IMG/VR virus record: IMGVR_UViG_3300027779_003464 | Location: 1 to 64,000 of that record | Length of the DNA: 64,000 nucleotides | From: a virus | Reading direction: 5' to 3' (one strand) | Shown: positions 1 through 8,485 of the stretch, in pieces | Numbering within the stretch: the stretch's first letter is position 1 | How the letters are laid out: each line of letters opens with the position of its first letter | Made by a program: the position numbers and the translations under genes | Notes under the pieces: generated by a model | Told to the model about the DNA's origin: nothing | The model's input: only the letters and a program-made list of their open reading frames with translations | The model's database searches: none

Positions 1-1065
1 GACTTAAATCTAAATTTTGCGTCATTAACTAAGAGTATGGCAATGATTTCTCAATTAGGAGCAATAAAAGTAGATTTAAATCCATTTGCTCCTTGCTGCA
101 AAAAAGAAGATTTTTCTTTAGATTTAGGGGCAATTGGTCCAATTCTAGTAATACTTATGATGGCTAAAAACTTAATAAAAAGTCAAATAGAATCACTGAG
201 TATACCTGAGTTAAAGGCTCTATTTGGAGGTAAATCTGAAATAAGCGTAAGAGACTTAAGGTTAGGAATATTGACTATTATAAGAACTAAAATTCCGGAT
301 AGTTTAGAAGTTCCAGTACCAAGTATTGATTTCTCAGGAATAGCTAGTGCATTTGGTGGATTAACAAGTGCATTATCTTTACCACAGGCTTCTTTTCCAG
401 CTCCAATGAAAGCATTATCATTTCCAAAGCAATTTACCTTAGATTTAAATATGTTAAAGGCTCCATTAACTCAGCTTCTTCCAGACTTTCTAGAAGGTGG
501 AATGGGGATGGGATCAATACCTCAAGATTTTAATAGTGACTTAATGACAATTAATTCTAAGGATATAAAAGCAATGATTAAATCCTTTGTTGAAACAAAT
601 ATAGATTCTTTAGCTGATATTCTACAGAGTGCATATACATTAGTCGAGATTGCAAAATCAGCAAAGGGAGTAAATTTAAACGTTTTAGAAAATGCAGTAT
701 TCAATGTTCCACCATATGGAAAAGTAAGCGAATTGTTGTTTATAGCAAAAGGATTGATTAAAATGAATTTACCAAACTCATTAGGATATTCAAACATAGA
801 CCTAGCAGCACTAAGACCGGCGCTGGTGCTAATAAAGCCATTGTTATTACCTATTGTATCATCACCAGCAGCTTCAGTATTAGTTGCAGCGGCCGGGATG
901 GCAGAACAGCTTGACACGATTAGACTATTACATCCAATTTTAAACGAAGATGATATTCCGCCATGGGAAAGACTTTCTCTTTCTAATTTATTGTTTTTAA
1001 TTTTCTTAGATGAATTTTGTTCGACAGCAGCAGACCAAGTAGGATTTTTTAGAGCTTACTTATAA
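1..1065 (+). CDS. Unrecognised protein, 5' end outside the window
   Basis: The frame is open from the first base, so the start lies upstream; the first ATG in the window is at 37. The visible 354 residues are rich in Leu, Ala, Ile and Pro, with a hydrophobic patch (GPILVILMMA) near the beginning and another Ala-rich one near the end. No catalytic motif or family signature is recognised. It is followed after 54 nt by the S1-like gene on the same strand. A virion or membrane-associated structural protein would fit the composition, but this is only a guess. Confidence 0.6.
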   Translation, partial: DLNLNFASLTKSMAMISQLGAIKVDLNPFAPCCKKEDFSLDLGAIGPILVILMMAKNLIKSQIESLSIPELKALFGGKSEISVRDLRLGILTIIRTKIPDSLEVPVPSIDFSGIASAFGGLTSALSLPQASFPAPMKALSFPKQFTLDLNMLKAPLTQLLPDFLEGGMGMGSIPQDFNSDLMTINSKDIKAMIKSFVETNIDSLADILQSAYTLVEIAKSAKGVNLNVLENAVFNVPPYGKVSELLFIAKGLIKMNLPNSLGYSNIDLAALRPALVLIKPLLLPIVSSPAASVLVAAAGMAEQLDTIRLLHPILNEDDIPPWERLSLSNLLFLIFLDEFCSTAADQVGFFRAYL

Positions 1066-1119
1066 TATACTAAAACTTATTGTAAAAGCGTTAGTATAAT
1101 TAATATATAAAAAATTAAT

Positions 1120-2397
1120 ATGGAAACTCAACATAGACCAAGAATAATCAATAAAATTGCTGAAGTAGTTGATAAACGCGATTTGTCTGAGGATGCAGAA
1201 TATAATGCTGCATTGGAAGAGCACTCAATAAGTGAAGCAGAATTAGAAGATATTTTCGAAAGAGGAAACAGTAAATATAATACATCTATTAAGCTTACTG
1301 AAGAAGATCAAAGATCAAATATTAAAGTATATTGTAAAGAACCATACGCTCAAGAGCTTTATGATAAAATGAAAGCGTATGAGCTTGAAAATAATATATC
1401 TTTACATCAATGCAAAGATTTAGAGGCTGGTCAAATATATGAAGTTGAAGCAAAAAAGATAAGTTTCGAGGATAAATTAATTTTTACTGAAGAGGTAAAT
1501 ACTCAAGTCGAAATAACTATACCATTTAAAGAGTTTTCAAGATCAACAGATGAACTAACTCGCGGAGAAAAGTTAACATTCCACGTAATGGTATACAAAG
1601 TAGATGCTCAGGGAGAGTTTACTGGTTCTGAGAGAAAATGTGCGGCTATTAATTATAAAAAAGAACTAGTACAACACCAAAATGATAATACTTGGTTTGA
1701 GGTATCAATACTCAAATTAATAAAAGGAGGATATCTAGCAAAATATAAAGATGCAGTCGAGTGTTTTATACCTGGATCCCACGCAGGAGCTAATGTAATT
1801 AGAGATTTTAATAAATTATTAAATAAAACTATAAACGTAATGGTGGATAATTATGATCAGTCTAACGACTTGTTTATTTTATCTTATAAGAAATACATCA
1901 AGCAATCTATGCCTGATAAAGTAACCGATCTTAAATTTGGACATAGATATACTGGAATATTAACCACCTACCCACTTGATTTTGGAATATTTGTAGAATT
2001 TGAAGATTATTATACTGGATTAATTCATTCATCTGAGTTTGAAAACTATAATGAAGCTAAAAAATCATATAGATCCGGAGATGAAATTGAATTTTATGTT
2101 AAAAACGTAACTAATAAAGGTAAAAATTATAGGATAGTTTTAACATTAAATGAAAACAATATAGATCCAGATAAAAAAGAATGGGATAATCTAAGGGAAC
2201 AAACTGAAAATAAAAAGTTTGACTATTTAATAAATGCTAAGAATAATTCAATATCTATACAAATAGATGATATGGCATATGAAGTCTCTCTTAGAAGAAA
2301 AGATTTAGAAAGAAATCTTAATCAATTTCCACAGGTTAGAGTATTTAAAGTAGATCCTATAAATAGAAGATTGAAATTTGAATTCGTAGAAAAGTAA
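1120..2397 (+). CDS. S1-like RNA-binding protein with three OB-fold repeats
   Basis: This 425-residue protein has an acidic N-terminal region (about 1-95) and three consecutive S1/OB-like repeats at about residues 98-185, 190-262 and 267-345. The last is the clearest: it begins LKFGHRYTGILTTYP, continues with FGIFVEF and GLIHSSEF and ends with a KNVTNKGKNYRIVLTL strand, all typical of S1 domains. S1 domains bind single-stranded RNA; in ribosomal protein S1 they recruit mRNA. Bacteroidetes mRNAs lack Shine-Dalgarno signals, so a phage S1 analogue could favour phage messages or protect RNA; this is inference. It lies 21 nt upstream of the IMP dehydrogenase gene, probably in one operon. Confidence 0.72.
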   Translation: METQHRPRIINKIAEVVDKRDLSEDAEYNAALEEHSISEAELEDIFERGNSKYNTSIKLTEEDQRSNIKVYCKEPYAQELYDKMKAYELENNISLHQCKDLEAGQIYEVEAKKISFEDKLIFTEEVNTQVEITIPFKEFSRSTDELTRGEKLTFHVMVYKVDAQGEFTGSERKCAAINYKKELVQHQNDNTWFEVSILKLIKGGYLAKYKDAVECFIPGSHAGANVIRDFNKLLNKTINVMVDNYDQSNDLFILSYKKYIKQSMPDKVTDLKFGHRYTGILTTYPLDFGIFVEFEDYYTGLIHSSEFENYNEAKKSYRSGDEIEFYVKNVTNKGKNYRIVLTLNENNIDPDKKEWDNLREQTENKKFDYLINAKNNSISIQIDDMAYEVSLRRKDLERNLNQFPQVRVFKVDPINRRLKFEFVEK

Positions 2398-2418
2398 ACC
2401 CCTTAAACATTATACATA

Positions 2419-3453
2419 ATGAAGACTGCCCTAACTTATGATGATATTCAGTTAATACCTAGTTATTCAAATGTTAAAACAAGAACAGAAGTAGATCTTT
2501 CTTGTAAAATATCTAAAAATTATTCTATTAAGATCCCGATTGTTGCATCTCCAATGGATACAGTATGTGGATATGAAATGGCGGCTAAGCTATATGAATT
2601 AGGAGGAGTAGGATGCATTCATAGATTTAATACAATAGAAGAACAATCAAGAATAGTTACCAAGTTAGCAGAAAATATAGATATTAATAAATATACTAAA
2701 TGGAAAAAGACTGTAAATTTACCAATAATGATTGCCATCGGCGTTCAAGAAGAAGATAAAGGTAGGGCAAAAGAGTGTATTAACAAAGGAGCAAATGTAA
2801 TAATTATTGATGTAGCTCATGGCGATCATGAAAATGTCATATCTATGATTAAATGGTGCAAACATAATTTACCAAGTAATGTGGATATTATTGCGGGAAA
2901 TATTGCGACCGCTGAGGCAGCAGTTAATCTACAAGAAGCAGGGGCAGACGGGTTAAGAGTAGGAATTGGAGGAGGATCCTTATGCACGACAAGAATTAAA
3001 ACAGGATTTGGAGTTCCAAACGTAACCTGTCTAGAAGAAATATTAGAAGTTGCTGAAGTTCCAATTATGGCAGACGGAGGTATTAGAACATCTGGAGATA
3101 TATCAAAAGCATTAGCGGTTGGGGCAGATTGTGTAATGATCGGCTCCCTTATTGCAGGAACTTTAGAATCCCCAGGTAAATTACAGGAAAAAGGTAATGG
3201 CCTATATAAAAGATATAGAGGTTCCGCTTCTTTAGAAACAAAAACAACCCACGGCCAAACTGAGAGAAATATAGAAGGAGAATCTACAATCATTCCATTT
3301 AAAGGAGGCGTTAAATATATTATAAAGGGCTTAACTGACGGTTTACGATCTGCGTGTTCATATGCCGGAGCAAATAGTCTATCTGAATTTCACCCAAAAT
3401 ACATTAGAGTAACAAATGCTGGATTAACAGAAGGAAAGCCTCATTTGTTATAA
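2419..3453 (+). CDS. guaB: IMP dehydrogenase without CBS domains
   Basis: This TIM-barrel enzyme of the IMPDH/GMP reductase family is expected to oxidise IMP to XMP with NAD in guanine nucleotide synthesis. Visible signatures are PIVASPMDTV near the N-terminus, the catalytic cysteine loop GIGGGSLCTT (Cys about residue 188), PIMADGGIRTSGD, and the flap KRYRG, which carries the Arg-Tyr pair typical of IMPDH rather than GMP reductase. The C-terminal IRVTNAG also fits IMPDH, while RSACSYAGA is closer to GMP reductase. At 344 residues it lacks the regulatory CBS insert of cellular IMPDH. It is followed 8 nt later by the cysteine synthase gene. Confidence 0.85.
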   Translation: MKTALTYDDIQLIPSYSNVKTRTEVDLSCKISKNYSIKIPIVASPMDTVCGYEMAAKLYELGGVGCIHRFNTIEEQSRIVTKLAENIDINKYTKWKKTVNLPIMIAIGVQEEDKGRAKECINKGANVIIIDVAHGDHENVISMIKWCKHNLPSNVDIIAGNIATAEAAVNLQEAGADGLRVGIGGGSLCTTRIKTGFGVPNVTCLEEILEVAEVPIMADGGIRTSGDISKALAVGADCVMIGSLIAGTLESPGKLQEKGNGLYKRYRGSASLETKTTHGQTERNIEGESTIIPFKGGVKYIIKGLTDGLRSACSYAGANSLSEFHPKYIRVTNAGLTEGKPHLL

Positions 3454-3461
3454 ATAATAGC

Positions 3462-4352
3462 ATGAAAGACCTCAGTAATTATGTTGGAAATACACCTCTG
3501 ATACCAATCACAATAGGAAAATATACAGTATGGGGTAAGTGTGAATTTATGAATCCATCAGGCAGCGTTAAAGATAGAATGGCATCGTATATTCTAGATA
3601 ATGCTGAAAGGGAAAAATTAGTTTCTCACGGAGATACTCTAGTTGAGGCTACATCTGGAAATACTGGAATCGCGCTCTCAATGTTAGCTGCTCAGAGAGG
3701 ATATAGCATATATATTATAATGCCTGAAAATATGAGTGAGGAGAGAAAACAAATGATGAAGTTTTATGGAGCTAAGATAATAGAAGTAGATGCTGGCGAT
3801 TTTGACGGTGCAATAAATCTAAGAGATGACATGTGTAAAAAGAAGGGCTGGTTTAACTGTAATCAATTTCATAATCCATTAAATATAATGGCCCACTACA
3901 AAACAACTGGCCCAGAAATATATAATCAGTATAAAGACCAAAATGGGGAAAAACAACCAGATGCACTCATAATGGGAACCGGAACCGGTGGAACTATAAT
4001 GGGAACTGGCAAATTTTTAAAAGAACTATGGCCAGACCTAAAAACAGTAGCAGTAGAACCTGCAGAATCTCCTGTAATGAGTGGTGGAGAGCCAGGTCTT
4101 CATGGAATACAGGGAATCGGAGATGGCAGCAAGTTCTTAGTAGATTTAAATAAAATAGAATCTATAAAAACAGTTAGAACTGAGTGTGCAAAGCAGATGG
4201 CAAAAACATTAGCTTTAGAATATGGTCTATTTGTAGGAATAAGTTCAGGAGCAAATGTTAAAGCATCATTCGAGTGGTTAATGGATAATGATAAAACTCA
4301 CGCAATAACAATACTGTGCGACAGGGGAGAGAGATACTTAAGCTGTCTATAA
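3462..4352 (+). CDS. PLP-dependent cysteine synthase (O-acetylserine sulfhydrylase family)
   Basis: Cysteine synthases make L-cysteine from O-acetylserine and sulfide using pyridoxal phosphate. The 296-residue protein is near family length and keeps the PLP lysine motif NPSGSVKDRM (Lys37), the phosphate and substrate loop EATSGNTGIAL, the Gly-rich PLP phosphate loop GTGTGGTIMGTG, and GISSGAN and DRGERYLS near the C-terminus. No key residue appears lost, so it is probably active. CysK and CysM types cannot be told apart by eye. It forms a tight pair with the IMP dehydrogenase gene, and its 3' end faces a lipoprotein gene on the other strand. Such a gene is unusual in a phage. Confidence 0.9.
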   Translation: MKDLSNYVGNTPLIPITIGKYTVWGKCEFMNPSGSVKDRMASYILDNAEREKLVSHGDTLVEATSGNTGIALSMLAAQRGYSIYIIMPENMSEERKQMMKFYGAKIIEVDAGDFDGAINLRDDMCKKKGWFNCNQFHNPLNIMAHYKTTGPEIYNQYKDQNGEKQPDALIMGTGTGGTIMGTGKFLKELWPDLKTVAVEPAESPVMSGGEPGLHGIQGIGDGSKFLVDLNKIESIKTVRTECAKQMAKTLALEYGLFVGISSGANVKASFEWLMDNDKTHAITILCDRGERYLSCL

Positions 4353-4373
4353 ATTTTAAGAAAAAAGAGGTTA

Positions 4374-4937
4374 TTATATCTCTACAAAATAATAAAAGAC
4401 TATCTCATCTTCTGTAACTACATCTAACGTCCAAGTATATATGTTTTCATACCCCGAATAAGTAGTTTCATTAGTCTCATCATAAGGAGTACGATGCATC
4501 CAACCAAAGCTAATATTTTCATCAGATCCAGTATAAGTCAACCAAGTATTACCCTCACCAAATGTTTGAAACGGGGTAAAATCTGTAAAGGGGGGATAAT
4601 CTGGTTGCGGATTACCAAAACCTATAAGGTTTAAAAGAAGATCTCCGGTGTTTACGTATTGATCACTATTAATATCAAACTCAGAAGGAGATGTATTCCA
4701 TTCTGATAGGAAGTTGTTATTTACCGACGTATTAAAATGATATGTATTGCTATCTGCATACTCTACTCGATAGCAATGGAATTCAGTATTAAAAAGTTCT
4801 CCTAAAGAAGAATAAGATCTTTGATATTTAGCAGCTGGAATAATAGCTTTTTTATTGCAACCCGCAGATAACATAAATACTATTACCATAATAGCTATGT
4901 AAATTAAACTGCTAATATCTAATTTCTGAGTTTTCAT
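4374..4937 (-). CDS. Putative lipoprotein with a dockerin-like calcium motif
   Basis: The N-terminus is a lipoprotein signal: a charged start, a hydrophobic stretch (about residues 12-24) and the lipobox LSAGC, giving an acylated Cys at about residue 27. The mature part of about 160 residues is rich in Tyr, Thr, Asn and acidic residues. It contains FDINSDQYVNTGDLL, which resembles a single EF-hand/dockerin loop (D-x-N-x-D) of the kind common in secreted Bacteroidetes proteins. No enzyme motif is seen. It would sit in the host periplasm or outer membrane and could act in superinfection exclusion or surface change; this is inference. It lies alone on the minus strand, convergent with the cysteine synthase gene. 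Confidence 0.65.
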   Translation of the reverse strand: MKTQKLDISSLIYIAIMVIVFMLSAGCNKKAIIPAAKYQRSYSSLGELFNTEFHCYRVEYADSNTYHFNTSVNNNFLSEWNTSPSEFDINSDQYVNTGDLLLNLIGFGNPQPDYPPFTDFTPFQTFGEGNTWLTYTGSDENISFGWMHRTPYDETNETTYSGYENIYTWTLDVVTEDEIVFYYFVEI

Positions 4938-5277
4938 AAATATCTTTATTATTATCTATTAGCGGATGCCTAGAATATAGTTAGATTGATGTTAACTTTA
5001 AGTTAAATCTATGTAAACTCTATGTAAATTCCAAGTAACAAATAAAACCCTACTTTTTAGAAACTATGTTAACAACCTAAGTATAAAAATCTAAATAAAT
5101 TTTTAAAATTTAAAATACAAATTGACAGTTCAAAATAAATAATCTAAATGATTTACAATTTTAACTCAATACACCTAAGATAAGGCTTTTTTACACAAAG
5201 ACTTTAATGTCGCTGCCTCCCATATCGGAGGCAAACCTATCTTAGATTGTGAATTAATAAAAAAAAAAATAAAAAAG
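4938..5277. other. Non-coding region between lipoprotein and nrdJ genes
   Basis: This 340-nt AT-rich gap separates divergent genes. It holds short direct repeats of CTATGTAAA around 5006-5028, a possible promoter element (TTGACA at about 5122) and, at 5175-5245, a predicted multi-stem RNA element listed separately. No small open frame with a convincing start was found. Confidence 0.5.
5175..5245 (+). promoter_or_regulatory. Structured leader RNA upstream of nrdJ
   Basis: A closing stem pairs CTAAGATA (5175-5182) with TATCTTAG (5238-5245); GG (5184-5185) extends it to CC (5236-5237) past one bulged A. Inside are a strong hairpin, TGCCTCC/GGAGGCA with loop CATATC (5214-5233), and a weak 3-bp GAC/GTC hairpin (5200-5211), giving a possible three-way junction. 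It ends 32 nt before the nrdJ start, so it would lie in the 5' leader. A control element for the B12-dependent reductase is plausible; the sequence does not show the cobalamin riboswitch signature. Confidence 0.5.
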
Positions 5278-7137
5278 ATGGAGATAACCAGTCAAATTTT
5301 ATCGGAGATTACAGTTTATATGAAGTATGCAAAATATGTACCTGAATTAAATAGGAGAGAAACTTGGAAAGAATTAGTTACTCGAAATAAAAATATGCAT
5401 ATTAAAAGTTATCCTAAATTAAAGGATGAAATCGAAAATGTATATAAGTTAGTATATGATAAAAAGGTTTTACCATCAATGAGGAGTTTACAGTTTGGAG
5501 GAAAACCAATTGAAATATCTCCAAACAGAGTATATAATTGCGCATATATGCCAATCGATCATCTTGATTCCTTTAGTGAATGTATGTTTTTGTTGTTAGG
5601 GGGAACTGGTGTTGGATACTCAGTTCAAAAACATCATGTAGAAAAATTACCACCAGTTAATAGACCATACCCTAAAAGAAGAAGAAGGTTTTTAATTGGG
5701 GATTCTATAGAGGGATGGGCTGATGCCATAAAAGTATTAATGAAGTCATACCTTAATGGTAAAGGATCTAGAATAGAATTTGATTATTCAGATATTCGGC
5801 CAAAGGGAGCACAGTTAGTAACATCTGGAGGTAAAGCCCCAGGTCCTCAACCTCTAAAAGAATGTATTGTTAAATTAACAGGTATATTAGACTCTAAAGA
5901 AGATGGAGAACAACTAACTACATTAGAAACTCATGATATTGTATGTTATATAGCAGATGCAGTTCTAGCTGGTGGTATTAGACGTGCAGCCCTTATTAGT
6001 TTATTTTCTGCAGATGATAACCAAATGATATCTTGTAAAACCGGTAGCTGGTGGGAACTAAATGCACAAAGAGGTAGAGCAAATAATTCAGCAGTATTAA
6101 TGAGACATAAAATAACAAGAGAATTCTTTATGGATCTTTGGAAAAGAGTTGAATTATCTGGGGCAGGTGAACCGGGTATATACTTTAATAATGATAAAGA
6201 TTGGGGAACTAATCCATGTTGTGAAATAGCACTGAGGCCATATCAATTCTGTAATTTATGTGAAGTAAATGTATCTAATATAGAAGATCAAGATGATCTT
6301 AATGATAGAGTGAAAGCCGCAGCGTTTATTGGTACACTTCAAGCTGGATATACTGATTTCCATTATCTAAGAGATATATGGAGAGAAACAACAGAAAAAG
6401 ATGCTCTCATTGGGGTGTCAATGACAGGAATAGGATCAGGTGTAGTGTTAGGCTACGATTTGGAAAAAGCAGCAGACGTGGTAAAAAGAGAAAATTCAAG
6501 AGTTTCTAAATTAATTGGAATTAATAAAGCAGCTAGATGTACTACTGTAAAGCCGGCAGGAACAACATCCTTAACCCTTGGGACAAGCTCTGGTATCCAT
6601 GCATGGCATAATGATTACTACATTAGGAGAATTAGAGTAGGAAAAAATGAATCAATCTACGGATACCTGGCAGAACATCATCCTGAGCTAGTTGAGGATG
6701 AATATTTTAGGCCACACGATACAGCAGTAATTAGTATACCACAGTCGGCGCCTAAAGGTTCTATAATGAGAACAGAATCTCCTTTTGATTTACTAGAAAG
6801 AGTAAAGAAAATGTCAAAGGAATGGATTAAACCTGGACATAGATCCGGATCCAATACTCATAATATATCTGCAACTATATCTCTTAAAGAAGACGATTGG
6901 GAATTAGCAGGAGAATGGATGTGGGAAAATAGAAAATATTATAACGGATTGTCAGTTTTACCATATAATGGAGGAACATATATTCAAGCACCGTTTGAAG
7001 ATATTACTAAAGAGAAATATAATGAACTCCTTAAGCCACTTACGGAAGTAAATTTATCTAATGTAATAGAAGATGACGACAATACTAACTTAACTGGAGA
7101 ATTAGCTTGTGCAGGTGGAGCATGTGAAATAAAGTAA
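5278..7137 (+). CDS. nrdJ: Adenosylcobalamin-dependent (class II) ribonucleotide reductase
   Basis: This enzyme reduces ribonucleotides to deoxyribonucleotides for phage DNA synthesis, using a thiyl radical made by adenosylcobalamin. The 619-residue protein resembles monomeric Lactobacillus-type enzymes. It has MRSLQFGG and GGTGVGYSV near the N-terminus, AGGIRRAALI in the middle, NPCCEIALRPYQFCNLCEVN at about residues 312-331 with the expected Cys and Glu of the active site, VKPAGTTSLTLGTSSGIHAW, and a C-terminal CAGGAC Cys pair for re-reduction. NPCC replaces the usual NPCG. At 619 residues it is shorter than the well-known 739-residue enzyme. A structured leader precedes it. It needs cobalamin from the host but no separate subunit. 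Confidence 0.9.
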   Translation: MEITSQILSEITVYMKYAKYVPELNRRETWKELVTRNKNMHIKSYPKLKDEIENVYKLVYDKKVLPSMRSLQFGGKPIEISPNRVYNCAYMPIDHLDSFSECMFLLLGGTGVGYSVQKHHVEKLPPVNRPYPKRRRRFLIGDSIEGWADAIKVLMKSYLNGKGSRIEFDYSDIRPKGAQLVTSGGKAPGPQPLKECIVKLTGILDSKEDGEQLTTLETHDIVCYIADAVLAGGIRRAALISLFSADDNQMISCKTGSWWELNAQRGRANNSAVLMRHKITREFFMDLWKRVELSGAGEPGIYFNNDKDWGTNPCCEIALRPYQFCNLCEVNVSNIEDQDDLNDRVKAAAFIGTLQAGYTDFHYLRDIWRETTEKDALIGVSMTGIGSGVVLGYDLEKAADVVKRENSRVSKLIGINKAARCTTVKPAGTTSLTLGTSSGIHAWHNDYYIRRIRVGKNESIYGYLAEHHPELVEDEYFRPHDTAVISIPQSAPKGSIMRTESPFDLLERVKKMSKEWIKPGHRSGSNTHNISATISLKEDDWELAGEWMWENRKYYNGLSVLPYNGGTYIQAPFEDITKEKYNELLKPLTEVNLSNVIEDDDNTNLTGELACAGGACEIK

Positions 7138-7157
7138 AGATTTCCTATTATTTTTAG

Positions 7158-7171
7158 ATAAATAATAAAAA
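7158..7171 (+). promoter_or_regulatory. T4-late-like promoter motif
   Basis: The motif ATAAATAATAAAAA ends 10 nt before the ATG at 7182. It resembles the T4 late promoter TATAAATA and recurs at nearly the same distance before other capsid and tail genes in this window. Confidence 0.5.
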
Positions 7172-7181
7172 TAATTGAGTA

Positions 7182-7664
7182 ATGAAAAGTCTAAAACATC
7201 TTCATTCTTATACTTCTTATTTAAATGAACAGGAAATGGATCCAATGGGTGGAGATCCTGCTACTACAGCTCCTCCTAAACAACAGGATTATCGATTTAT
7301 TTTCATAAAAAAAGGAGAACTAGGAGATTATCAGTACCCTGATGGTAGCTCATCTAGTAATTTTACTACTTATAAATTGTCTCAATCTGAACTAAATGAT
7401 TGGGTAGGAAAAAATGTAATTAGTCCAAAGGATAAAGACATTCCTTCCTCAGTTTTAGATATAAAGAAGAAAGCACTAATTGAGTATATAGCAGGATTAA
7501 AAGATGGAATATCTCCGGATAGTAAAGATTATGTTGAATCCTTTAGAAAAGCATGTGTAGGTAATCAAATTGGGGTTAACCAACATGCAACAGAGGTAGT
7601 ATTTTCTCCTGGAGATAATATCCCAACAACTGATATACTTGACGTTACTTTTATATTAGTATAA
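7182..7664 (+). CDS. Probable head-packaged protein with capsid-targeting N-terminus
   Basis: The function of this 160-residue protein is unknown. Its first 17 residues, MKSLKHLHSYTSYLNEQ, match the pattern Y-x-x-Y-L-x-E seen in the T4 capsid-targeting sequence and in the scaffold repeats encoded at 39590-40051. L-N-E fits the T4 prohead protease cleavage signal [LI]-x-E, so processing after residue 16 is predicted. The remainder has a Pro/Gly-rich linker and a soluble alpha/beta-like domain without a recognised family. A late-type motif precedes it, and the next gene, which shares the N-terminal signal, starts 1 nt after its stop. Delivery into the host with the DNA is inferred. Confidence 0.6.
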   Translation: MKSLKHLHSYTSYLNEQEMDPMGGDPATTAPPKQQDYRFIFIKKGELGDYQYPDGSSSSNFTTYKLSQSELNDWVGKNVISPKDKDIPSSVLDIKKKALIEYIAGLKDGISPDSKDYVESFRKACVGNQIGVNQHATEVVFSPGDNIPTTDILDVTFILV

Positions 7665-7665
7665 T

Positions 7666-8439
7666 ATGAATAATCTAAAATCATTTAAACAATTTATAAA
7701 TGAAAATCTAGAATCTACTATAATTTTAGTAGAGTCTTGTGTTTCGGATATACTTAATATATTATCTAAAGAAATTGAATCTAATTCCTCAAATGATATA
7801 AATTACATTATACTTCCCAAATTAGAATATAACGATGACGAATATAAAGTAGACATAGAGGTAGAATATAGATTAGATAATTCTCCTGATATTCCGTCGG
7901 ATTCACACTTCAAAACTTTACCTTGGGAAGAAATAAATTTTAATCACTATGGATTTGCAATTGATTCAAATATGATAATAAACAATGATGATTTAATTAT
8001 TCCAAAAATAGTAGTTAGCTTAATAATTAATCCAGAGTTAATTCCTAAGTTATATAAAGAATTAAATTATAGATTAATTGATATAATTACCCATGAATTA
8101 AATCATACTCAGCAAATTGGAATAAACCGTAAACCTTTTAATGTTAGACCGTCTGACCATAATACTAGAGATAAGGCCGATTGCTTTAAATATTTGATAC
8201 TACCAGAAGAAGTTGAGTCGATGGTAGAAGGAATGTATGTAAGATCTAAAAAACAAGGAGTACAGATTGATAAAATATTTGACAAATATTTGACACCATT
8301 TTTAATGTCGAATAAGATAACAAACGAAGAATATCTAGAAGTTTTAAAAACTTGGATATATTACACCCTCGAGAACTATCCTGATGCAAAATTGTCCCTA
8401 GAGGATGAAAAAATACATAAAATAGTGAATTCTATTTAA
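7666..8439 (+). CDS. Putative zinc metallopeptidase with capsid-targeting N-terminus
   Basis: The first residues, MNNLKSFKQFINENLE, match the capsid-targeting pattern F-x-x-F-I-x-E, with an I-N-E prohead protease signal. Further on, THELNH (HExxH at residues 143-147) is a zinc-peptidase signature. It is followed about 45 residues later by EEVESMVEGMY, which may supply the third zinc ligand. The 257-residue product is otherwise not assignable to a family. It follows the preceding packaged protein by 1 nt and probably shares its transcript. I infer a protease packaged in the head, either acting there or injected into the host; an inactive fold remains possible. Confidence 0.6.
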   Translation: MNNLKSFKQFINENLESTIILVESCVSDILNILSKEIESNSSNDINYIILPKLEYNDDEYKVDIEVEYRLDNSPDIPSDSHFKTLPWEEINFNHYGFAIDSNMIINNDDLIIPKIVVSLIINPELIPKLYKELNYRLIDIITHELNHTQQIGINRKPFNVRPSDHNTRDKADCFKYLILPEEVESMVEGMYVRSKKQGVQIDKIFDKYLTPFLMSNKITNEEYLEVLKTWIYYTLENYPDAKLSLEDEKIHKIVNSI

Positions 8440-8485
8440 AACCAATTGTATTTCACCTGTATAATACTATTAAAATTAAATAATT

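Noticed and set aside
522-917. Minus-strand frame inside the first gene
   Set aside because: It lies fully antisense to a better frame, has no leader and no recognisable motif. The same holds for 2826-3293, 12149-12712, 27752-28183 and similar shadows.
2419-3453. GMP reductase
   Set aside because: One segment (RSACSYAGA) looks reductase-like, but the flap KRYRG has the Arg-Tyr pair of IMP dehydrogenase and the end matches IMPDH better.
5161-5277. Cobalamin riboswitch before nrdJ
   Set aside because: The position suits one, but I see no recognisable B12 box or GCCACTG-type core, and the element is far too short. Kept only as an unassigned structured leader.
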